Below are positions 1 to 5,283 of a DNA stretch of 12,015 bases, one piece after another; the stretch's first letter is position 1; each line of letters opens with the position of its first letter. The notes under the pieces were generated by a model that saw only the letters and a program-made list of their open reading frames with translations, was not told the origin of the DNA and ran no database searches. The position numbers and the translations under genes are program-made. The DNA comes from Candidatus Sumerlaeota bacterium (lineage in GTDB: Bacteria; Sumerlaeota; Sumerlaeia; MWCT01), in contig JAPLSR010000101.1 of the NCBI GenBank assembly GCA_026398545.1, positions 1 through 12,015 on the forward strand, in the 5' to 3' direction.

Positions 1-16
1 GATTTCTTTGAAACAA
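1..16 (-). CDS. Possible start of a divergent gene running off the left edge
   Basis: On the minus strand a purine-rich Shine-Dalgarno-like stretch, GAGGAGAGG (complement of 21-29), sits a few bases before a TTG at 16-14. AGGAG to TTG leaves 7 nt. Only five codons remain before the edge, so no product can be named. TTG starts are used elsewhere in this window, which makes it believable, but I found no convincing -35/-10 pair for it. The alternative is that positions 1-52 carry the 3' end of a plus-strand gene, since stops occur at 34-36 and 50-52. Confidence 0.2.
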
Positions 17-171
17 TTATCCTCTCCTCAATATAAAATCTACAATCCTTAAGCCATCGCTACCCTGACAATGCAAGAGGAATTGTGCAGCCGCAAGCAT
101 CATTGACGTCTCGGCGCTCACTACTATTTCGCTTGATTTCTCTGTCTATTATTAAAAATATTCTTATGGTG

Positions 172-180
172 TGATATAAT
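172..180 (+). promoter_or_regulatory. Extended -10 promoter for the acetyltransferase-like gene
   Basis: A perfect TATAAT hexamer at 175-180 is preceded by TG at 172-173, giving the TGnTATAAT extended -10 pattern. No good -35 lies at the right distance; the best is TTAAAA at 152-157 with a 17-nt spacer. That fits promoters which rely on the extended -10. Transcription would start near 187, leaving a leader of about 22 nt before the ATG at 209. The surrounding 1-208 region is AT-rich and otherwise holds nothing I can name. Confidence 0.6.
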
Positions 181-208
181 CCATCACAGTAAAAGGACCC
201 GGAAAGAG

Positions 209-1435
209 ATGAATGATAAAATTGGAATGAGCGGTCCATCCCTGTCACCGGGAAGGGTCGGCTCCATTGATGCCTTCCGCGGGCTGACCATCCTGACGAT
301 GATTTTCGTAAATGACCTTGGGGGTATAAGAGGCGTGCCCGCCTGGATGAAACATGCCCCGGGGAATGCGAACGCCATGACGTTTGTTGACGTGGTCTTT
401 CCCGCCTTTCTCTTCATCGTGGGGATGTCAATACCTTTTGCCCTGCGGAAAAGGCTATCCAGCGGGGAATCTCTCCTGTCCATCTGGGGGCATATTTTGC
501 TCCGCACTATGGGGCTTCTCATCCTCGGTGTTTACATGGTGAACATGGAGAGCCTGGACTGGAGGCATCTGCCGATTAAAGGGAATTTGTGGGTTGCCCT
601 TTTTATCCTCAGTGTCATTGCTATCTGGAACCGGTATCCCGCTGTCAGTGAGAGGCGGTGGTTTTACCGTGTGTTGCGCGCGCTGGGATTTATCACCCTT
701 ATCTTTCTCGCCTGTGTGTATCGCGGGCATGAGGGGAATAAAACAGTCTGGATGCGCACGAGCTGGTGGGGCATTCTGGGGTTAATAGGGTGGGCGTATC
801 TGACATCGGCAACGGCGTATATCTTTTTCCGCAGGCAGATTTCCGCCATGATGGGTGTGCTGGGGCTTCTTGTGCTTCTCAATGTTGGCGACCGAGCCGG
901 CGCAATGAATTTCATGGGAATGATAAAGGATTATCTCTGGTTCGGAGGGCAGATTGGCGGACATTCCTCCATCACTGTGGCTGGTGTTATTGTCTCGATG
1001 CTCTTTCTGGAAGATTCTCCGGCACGGACGCCGTCAAGGAGGATTTTGTGGATATTGCTTTTTGGCGCGGGGCTTTATGCGGCGGGTTTTCTCCTTTATC
1101 CCCTCCACGGCATCAGCAAAAACAACGCCACGCCGACCTGGTGCCTGTATTGTTCGGGCATCTGCTGTTTTATTTACGCCTTTTTATACTGGCTGATGGA
1201 TTTAAATAAGGTAATGAGGTGGGCGGTGGTGGTGAATCCGACGGGGGCAAATCCGCTCCTCGCATACATCCTGCCTGACCTCTTTTATGCAGTTCTTGCA
1301 CTGGCGGGCATCACCTGGCTGGAAAGTCATCTAAATGCGGGCATGGCAGGCATAGCAAGGTCATTTGCCTTTGCATTCCTGATGCTCGGTCTGACAGCAA
1401 TCCTGACGCGCATGAAGATTATCCTGCGCCTGTGA
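209..1435 (+). CDS. HGSNAT/NagX-like (DUF5009) membrane acetyltransferase-family protein
   Basis: This 408-residue multipass inner-membrane protein resembles bacterial DUF5009/NagX proteins and the catalytic part of lysosomal heparan-alpha-glucosaminide N-acetyltransferase (HGSNAT), which moves acetyl from acetyl-CoA across a membrane to a terminal glucosamine. The family signature is at the N-terminus: SIDAFRGLTILTMIFVND (19-36), then KHA (48-50) and FVDVVFPAFLFIVG (59-72). H49 aligns with the catalytic histidine of HGSNAT (H269 in human) and N35 with the Asn 11 residues before it. About ten hydrophobic segments follow, with GGHSS at 250-254 and a conserved-looking NPTGANPLLAY (343-353) near the end. 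The length is normal for bacterial members. The ATG at 209 follows AAAGGA (192-197) at a rather long spacing of 11 nt; the next Met (227) has a weaker site. The substrate is not evident; an amino sugar or cell-envelope glycan is an inference. It ends 3 nt from the stop of the convergent malQ. Confidence 0.82.
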   Translation: MNDKIGMSGPSLSPGRVGSIDAFRGLTILTMIFVNDLGGIRGVPAWMKHAPGNANAMTFVDVVFPAFLFIVGMSIPFALRKRLSSGESLLSIWGHILLRTMGLLILGVYMVNMESLDWRHLPIKGNLWVALFILSVIAIWNRYPAVSERRWFYRVLRALGFITLIFLACVYRGHEGNKTVWMRTSWWGILGLIGWAYLTSATAYIFFRRQISAMMGVLGLLVLLNVGDRAGAMNFMGMIKDYLWFGGQIGGHSSITVAGVIVSMLFLEDSPARTPSRRILWILLFGAGLYAAGFLLYPLHGISKNNATPTWCLYCSGICCFIYAFLYWLMDLNKVMRWAVVVNPTGANPLLAYILPDLFYAVLALAGITWLESHLNAGMAGIARSFAFAFLMLGLTAILTRMKIILRL

Positions 1436-1438
1436 GAA

Positions 1439-2974
1439 TTACCGCCGTTCCCCAGCGACCTTCTCCTTTTTCCTTCTGCTATAAAGCCGGAGAAGTTCAG
1501 CGAGACGATGAAGAATATCAGGCGTGAGTTGTCCCTCGCGGTAGCGCCACGCCCAGTTGCCGGACGCCTTTCCAGGGTAATTCATCCGCGCCTCGCTCCC
1601 CAGCCTCAGAACATCCTGCAACGGGACGACCGCCGTGTGCGCCACGCTGGAAAAGGCAAGGCGTATCATGTCCCAGTGAATCTCCCGCCCGTCTGTGGCA
1701 AGGTAACGCCGGACAAAATCCCGCTCATTCTCCGTGGATGAATGATGATACCAGCCCAGTGTGGTGTCATTATCATGCGTGCCTGTATAGACTGCGCAGT
1801 TCGGGATGAAATTGTGCGGGAGATATTTATTGTCCGGGTCGTCGCCGAAGGCGAACTGCAACACCTTCATTCCAGTGAAGCCAAAGGCGTCCCGCAGTTC
1901 CTCCACCGGCGGGGTGATGATGCCGAGGTCTTCCGCAATGATGGGCACATCGCCGATTTTCGCGCAAAGTGTGCGGAAGAGGGCATCGCCCGGCGCCTTG
2001 ACCCAGCGTCCGTTGATGGCGGTCTTTTCCGAGGCGGGCACCTCCCAGTAAGCCTCAAATCCCCTGAAGTGGTCAAGACGAATGATATCCAGCATCTCGA
2101 GATTGGCGCAAAGGCGCTCCATCCACCACTGAAATCCCTCATGCGCCATGACGTCCCACCTGTAAAGAGGGTTGCCCCAGAGCTGCCCCGTCTTGCTGAA
2201 ATAATCGGGCGGGACGCCGGCAACAACGGTGGGAGCACGGTCATCATCGAGTTGGAAGAACTCAGGATGCGCCCAGACATCGGCGCTGTCATAGGCGACA
2301 AAGATGGGGATATCGCCGATGATGCGGATGCCGAGGTCATTGGCGTACTGTTTAAGAGCCTTCCATTGCCTGAAGAAGAGATACTGGGCAAACTTCTGGG
2401 ACTGGACGAGGTCGGAATATTTTTTTGCGGCGCGATGGAGGGCGGCGGGCTTGCACCGGACAAGGTCTTTCTCCCAGACGTTCCAGACGGTCTGGTGAAC
2501 TTCCTTCAGCGCCATGAAGAGGGCAAAGTCATCAAGCCAGGAGGCGCAGGCGCGGCAGAAATCTTCAAAATCCCCACTCTGTCCCGCTGTCGCCTGGGAC
2601 TTGAAGTTGCACCAGGCGCGGCGGAGGAGTTCCTTCCTGAACTGGATGACCGGACCAAAATCCACGCGGTCTTCGGGGAATCCGGGTGAGTGCGCAAGGT
2701 CGCTCTCGGAGAGAAGCCCCTCTTCCCTCAGGCGTTCAGGGCTGATGAGCAGAGGATTTCCGGCGAAGGCGGAAAAACAGGCGTAAGGGGAGTCGCCGAA
2801 ACCGGTAGGACCGAGCGGCATGAGCTGCCAGAGACCAAGTCCCGTCTCGGCGATTAATTCCACAAACCGATACGCCTCGCGCCCCATATCGCCCGTGCCG
2901 AATCGCCCGGGTAGCGATGTGGGATGCAGGAGAATACCAGCGGCTCGCGGAAATTTCACACCAATCCTATCCAA
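1439..2974 (-). CDS. malQ: 4-alpha-glucanotransferase (amylomaltase, GH77)
   Basis: MalQ moves alpha-1,4-glucan segments between maltodextrins in the cytoplasm, releasing glucose and building longer chains for phosphorylase; it serves maltodextrin and glycogen metabolism. The 511-residue protein is full length for the short (Thermus-type) GH77 enzymes and lacks the extra N-terminal domain of the E. coli enzyme. Near the N-terminus are GILLHPTSLPGRFGTGDMG (13-31) and WQLMPLGPTGFGDSPY (49-64). The catalytic residues are present: nucleophile D301 in IRLDHFRG, acid/base E348 in IIAEDLG, and D401 in GTHDND. VPPDYFSKTGQLWGNPLY (254-271) is also typical. Translation starts at TTG (2974-2972), fixed by AGGGAG (complement of 2981-2986) 6 nt upstream. 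The first 8 bases overlap the end of the GKRP-like gene, so the two are probably translationally coupled on one mRNA. No terminator is seen after the stop, and the convergent gene begins its 3' end 3 nt away. Confidence 0.96.
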   Translation of the reverse strand: MDRIGVKFPRAAGILLHPTSLPGRFGTGDMGREAYRFVELIAETGLGLWQLMPLGPTGFGDSPYACFSAFAGNPLLISPERLREEGLLSESDLAHSPGFPEDRVDFGPVIQFRKELLRRAWCNFKSQATAGQSGDFEDFCRACASWLDDFALFMALKEVHQTVWNVWEKDLVRCKPAALHRAAKKYSDLVQSQKFAQYLFFRQWKALKQYANDLGIRIIGDIPIFVAYDSADVWAHPEFFQLDDDRAPTVVAGVPPDYFSKTGQLWGNPLYRWDVMAHEGFQWWMERLCANLEMLDIIRLDHFRGFEAYWEVPASEKTAINGRWVKAPGDALFRTLCAKIGDVPIIAEDLGIITPPVEELRDAFGFTGMKVLQFAFGDDPDNKYLPHNFIPNCAVYTGTHDNDTTLGWYHHSSTENERDFVRRYLATDGREIHWDMIRLAFSSVAHTAVVPLQDVLRLGSEARMNYPGKASGNWAWRYREGQLTPDILHRLAELLRLYSRRKKEKVAGERR

Positions 2975-4718
2975 TTGATGCTCCCTGTGATATCTTCTGT
3001 ATCAGGACGCGCACGATTTGTTCTTTTTCCAGGGCGGCGCACGCCTGCTCATAGGTGAACTTTCCCGTGGCGATGAGGAGCGCCTTGGGTGTGATTTTCT
3101 TTTTCCACGTGGCGGCGTTGACATGCGCCGAAACGGGCGCCTTCATCTGCTCCTCTGTCGGGGAATCCGTTTTGTAGATGGATTTCATGAGGCTCTTGAA
3201 TGCCTCCTCCTCATCCACCTTCACAATATCCTTAATGATGCCTATGGTGCGATGGAAGAGTTTCGTGTTGGAGATGTTGAGGTCGACCATGCGGTTCTGG
3301 TAAACCTTTCCGGCGAGGATGTGAGCGCCTGTGGTGATGGCGTTAAGGATAAGTTTTGTGGAGTATTCGGCAAGCGATTCGTTTGAGATGACAAGTCCTG
3401 TCGGGTCCAGATAAAGCCTCACAACGGCGTCAAAACCGGGGAAGGTGTTATAGACGGGATTAATCAGGACGGCGCCGATTTTTGCATCCATTGCCTTGAT
3501 TTTTTCAAGGAGGACTTCATGTGCGCCCAGAGTCTCCTCCTTGCCAAGCATGATGACGAGGTCTTCCGAGGCGAGGTGGGGCAGTTTTTCAATAATGAAG
3601 TGGTCAAGGGAAATCTGATATTCCTTGCCTGCGGTGGAATAATCCTTCTGACTGTTCAGGAGTTCTTCCCAGCCGCCGGGGAGATAGCCGTGGACGTCAT
3701 CAAAGGCGTCGCCAAAGGTGGGGGGGCATTCCGAGGCGTCAATCGTTCCGAGGATGCCGTAAGGGTCGCGACCGATGTAATAGATGTGGCGACCTGCCCT
3801 GAGGGCTGTGCCGCCGAGCTCAACAAGCCGGGCGATGTTATCGCGCTGGGCATAGGTGCTGATACGGGTCTCCTCATACTGGCGTATCATGGCAAAGATA
3901 AGGCTGTCGATATCCCAGGCGTCCGCTTTCAGGGGATAGGTGAGGTAGTTGGGCGAGAGGATTCTTGCTTTGACCATGGCGGCGGTGAAGAGGACTTCGA
4001 GGAGGAGTTTGGTGGCGCTGCCGCCCTTCATGCGTGTGGAACCCGTGATGGGTTCTGGTCCAATTACGGGATTCAGGAGGATGCAGCGTGGATGGTTTTT
4101 AATCTTCTCCACAACATCAAAGAAGCGCTTGTCCCAGTTTTCAATCTTGATTTTACGCGCCAGTTCCGGGGGGTTGAAACCCATAAGGATGGAGAAAAAA
4201 TTTTCCCGGTCGGCGGCGTAGTCGAGCTGTCCTGCGATATATGGAGCGGAGAATCCGCAGGTGACACCGATATAGAGGACCCTGTCCGCATCATCCGTTA
4301 TTGCGGCGAGGTCCTTCTGTGCCGTAACGGGGTCATCCTCTGCGCCCTCCTTTGCCTTGATGAGGGCAAGGTCGCCGCCGGCGATGAGGTAATGGAAGCA
4401 TTGTTCGAGACCAGTCTGTGCGGCGAGGCGGTTAAAGGTGCGGGCGGCAAACATGGCGAGACGTCCGCTGGTCCCTGCGCCGGAAATAACGATTTTTCTT
4501 TTTCCCTTGTGGGAGAGGACGGCGGCGGTTTCATCCACGGCGTGCCGGAGGCGACCCAGCACCTCCGTATCGCACAGACCGTCATAAGTCTCCCATCCGT
4601 TAAATATCTGAGCGTCGGTCTGGCGAAGGATTTGCACAATGCCCTTAGGGGAGGCAAGGTCGATATCCATGGTCAGGGCGTTCGGGATTTCCGTTATGCT
4701 TATTGTTGGTGCGCTCAT
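2967..4718 (-). CDS. Glucokinase regulatory protein (GKRP)-family double-SIS protein
   Basis: This 583-residue protein matches vertebrate GKRP along its length: an N-terminal SIS domain (about 50-260), a second SIS domain (about 290-480) and a C-terminal helical cap (about 495-575). GKRP binds and inhibits glucokinase in response to fructose phosphates. The related one-domain MurQ cleaves the lactyl ether of MurNAc-6-phosphate. Visible motifs are GAGTSGRLAMF (80-90), LIAGGD (111-116), EGAEDD (124-129), NPVIGPEPITGSTRMKGGSATK (216-237), DASECPPTFG (327-336), STKLILNAITTGAHILAGK (453-471) and NISNTKLFHR (481-490). E127 and E330 correspond to the two catalytic glutamates of E. coli MurQ (E114, E83), one in each half. 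The second motif is closer to MurQ (ECPPT) than to the human form. The start is an ATG with AAAGGAG (complement of 4727-4733) 8 nt upstream. It is first in an operon with malQ. The real activity (etherase, sugar-phosphate sensor or kinase regulator) cannot be read from sequence. Confidence 0.9.
   Translation of the reverse strand: MSAPTISITEIPNALTMDIDLASPKGIVQILRQTDAQIFNGWETYDGLCDTEVLGRLRHAVDETAAVLSHKGKRKIVISGAGTSGRLAMFAARTFNRLAAQTGLEQCFHYLIAGGDLALIKAKEGAEDDPVTAQKDLAAITDDADRVLYIGVTCGFSAPYIAGQLDYAADRENFFSILMGFNPPELARKIKIENWDKRFFDVVEKIKNHPRCILLNPVIGPEPITGSTRMKGGSATKLLLEVLFTAAMVKARILSPNYLTYPLKADAWDIDSLIFAMIRQYEETRISTYAQRDNIARLVELGGTALRAGRHIYYIGRDPYGILGTIDASECPPTFGDAFDDVHGYLPGGWEELLNSQKDYSTAGKEYQISLDHFIIEKLPHLASEDLVIMLGKEETLGAHEVLLEKIKAMDAKIGAVLINPVYNTFPGFDAVVRLYLDPTGLVISNESLAEYSTKLILNAITTGAHILAGKVYQNRMVDLNISNTKLFHRTIGIIKDIVKVDEEEAFKSLMKSIYKTDSPTEEQMKAPVSAHVNAATWKKKITPKALLIATGKFTYEQACAALEKEQIVRVLIQKISQGASIG
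2972..2986 (-). promoter_or_regulatory. Ribosome binding site fixing the malQ TTG start
   Basis: AGGGAG (complement of 2981-2986) lies inside the 3' end of the GKRP-like gene, 6 nt before TTG. The TTG is in turn part of the 8-bp overlap TTGGATAG, which also contains the upstream stop TAG. The layout points to coupled translation. Confidence 0.6.
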
Positions 4719-4791
4719 GTGGGATACTCCTTTCTAATAACCGCTGTTTGATAAAATCGGAGAAAGAAAGCGGATGAGAATGGGTGATGAA

Positions 4792-4797
4792 ATTATA
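4792..4797 (-). promoter_or_regulatory. -10 box of the GKRP-malQ operon
   Basis: The complement of 4792-4797 is a perfect TATAAT. Transcription would start around 4785 and give a leader of about 67 nt before the GKRP-like ATG at 4718. The -35 region is poor; TGCACC (complement of 4816-4821, 18-nt spacer) is the best match. A palindrome lies between the two, so an activator or repressor may be involved, but that is inference. Confidence 0.5.
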
Positions 4798-4799
4798 CC

Positions 4800-4817
4800 C
4801 CCTCAATTTTGTGAGGG
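4800..4817. repeat. 18-bp palindrome beside the GKRP operon promoter
   Basis: CCCTCA (4800-4805) and TGAGGG (4812-4817) form a perfect 6-bp inverted repeat around a 6-nt centre. It begins 2 bp upstream of the minus-strand TATAAT and fills the spacer and -35 region, where a transcription factor could act. It lies upstream of the expected transcript, so a role as DNA operator is more likely than an RNA hairpin. Confidence 0.4.
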
Positions 4818-4822
4818 TGCAT

Positions 4823-4848
4823 TGCGGCGCAAGGAAAGGAGCGCCGCA
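4823..4848. repeat. GC-rich perfect inverted repeat (8-bp arms)
   Basis: TGCGGCGC (4823-4830) and GCGCCGCA (4841-4848) are perfect complementary arms around a 10-nt purine-rich loop. No T-run follows on either strand, so it is not a standard intrinsic terminator. It lies outside both predicted transcripts, so its role is unclear: a relic, an operator, or an interspersed repeat. Confidence 0.5.
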
Positions 4849-4916
4849 CCTGCAGCCACAGTCTTGCCGCTTTTACCCTTCTTTCCCCGGATGCACGCTT
4901 AAGATTACACAAGCCA

Positions 4917-4942
4917 ACTTCGCCGAAGTGGCCACGAAGGCC
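4917..4942. repeat. Cluster of short CTTCG/GGCC inverted and direct repeats
   Basis: ACTTCG-C-CGAAGT (4917-4929) is a perfect inverted repeat with 6-bp arms. It overlaps the palindrome GTGGCCAC (4928-4935), and GGCC-ACGAA-GGCC follows (4930-4942). The unit CGAAG(T)GGCC also repeats directly. An A8 tract (4943-4950) comes next. The cluster lies just upstream of the expected promoter of the plus-strand genes. It could be a regulator site or a degraded copy of an interspersed repeat. Confidence 0.4.
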
Positions 4943-4952
4943 AAAAAAAAGG

Positions 4953-4981
4953 TTGCCTTTATCGGAAGATTTGTCTATTCC
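4953..4981 (+). promoter_or_regulatory. Weak candidate promoter for the DUF4911-ligase genes
   Basis: TTGCCT (4953-4958) and TATTCC (4976-4981) are separated by 17 nt, matching four of six consensus bases at each position. The start point would fall near 4988, about 25 nt before the TTG start at 5014. It is the best candidate in the gap but could occur by chance. Confidence 0.25.
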
Positions 4982-5001
4982 CATTTACCTGTTAAGTTTA
5001 T

Positions 5002-5016
5002 GGGAGAGATATATTG
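5002..5016 (+). promoter_or_regulatory. Ribosome binding site fixing the DUF4911 TTG start
   Basis: GGGAG (5002-5006) stands 7 nt before TTG (5014-5016). An in-frame stop, TAA at 4993-4995, rules out any start further upstream. TTG is therefore the only sensible start that keeps the whole protein. Confidence 0.6.
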
Positions 5017-5283
5017 GCTGTCAAACGATTTTCCAAATATCCCGGCTTCAGCGGAGATGCGATACGTTTTGAGGCGCAGGTGGAGACGGAGGCAATTGCG
5101 CCCCTCTGCCGCCTGATGGATATTTATGAGGGTGTGGCATTTGTCAGGACAAAGAACCCGCGACAGGCAATCGTGGAATTCTGGGTCTCCCCATTTTATG
5201 TAGAGGACTTCCACGGGATTATCAGCGCCCTGAAGCGGGAGATTCCGATGATGATGCTGGAGGAGAGGAAGGAAGCCGTATGA
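5014..5283 (+). CDS. Small DUF4911-family protein
   Basis: This 89-residue soluble protein has no signal peptide or membrane segment. Residues about 17-75 resemble DUF4911: an alternating beta/alpha pattern containing the recognisable LMDIYEGVAFVRTKNPRQ (34-51), then a beta strand IVEFWVSPFYVEDF and a final helix. Proteins of this family are small, have no known function, and occur mainly in deltaproteobacteria-like and other uncultured genomes; that is family knowledge from memory. The fold could be a small regulatory or ligand-binding module, but nothing catalytic is visible. The gene starts with TTG and ends in an ATGA overlap with the ligase gene, so the two are almost certainly co-translated. 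A link with envelope glycan assembly is inferred only from that position. Confidence 0.72.
   Translation: MAVKRFSKYPGFSGDAIRFEAQVETEAIAPLCRLMDIYEGVAFVRTKNPRQAIVEFWVSPFYVEDFHGIISALKREIPMMMLEERKEAV

Larger units (their letters stand above)
4719..5013. other. Divergent intergenic region with several inverted repeats
   Basis: This 295-bp gap separates the minus-strand GKRP-malQ operon from the plus-strand DUF4911-ligase genes. It holds the GKRP-side TATAAT box, two inverted repeats (4800-4817 and 4823-4848), a short repeat cluster (4917-4942), an A8 run (4943-4950), and a weak candidate promoter for the plus-strand genes. Open frames across it overlap these elements and lack coding character, so I call no gene here. 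Confidence 0.6.

Noticed and set aside
1742..2689. A 315-codon plus-strand open frame opposite malQ
   Set aside because: MalQ on the minus strand is intact with all catalytic residues. The antisense product is unlike any family I know and sits wholly inside it.
3718..3728. A run of seven G (C on the coding strand) within the ECPPTFG motif, a possible frameshift site
   Set aside because: GKRP homology is continuous on both sides in one frame, so no frameshift is present.
2967..4718. Annotation of the double-SIS protein as plain MurQ etherase
   Set aside because: MurQ is about 300 residues with one SIS domain. This protein is 583 residues and aligns with GKRP from the N-terminal lead-in to the C-terminal cap.
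3519..4751. A 410-codon plus-strand open frame opposite the GKRP-like gene
   Set aside because: The minus strand carries a clear full-length family match with a good ribosome binding site. The antisense frame has no recognisable motif and is a by-product of codon bias.
4943..4960. A8 run plus AAAGG-TTG-CCTTT as a minus-strand terminator
   Set aside because: The stem has only two G:C pairs and no minus-strand gene lies upstream of it to be terminated.
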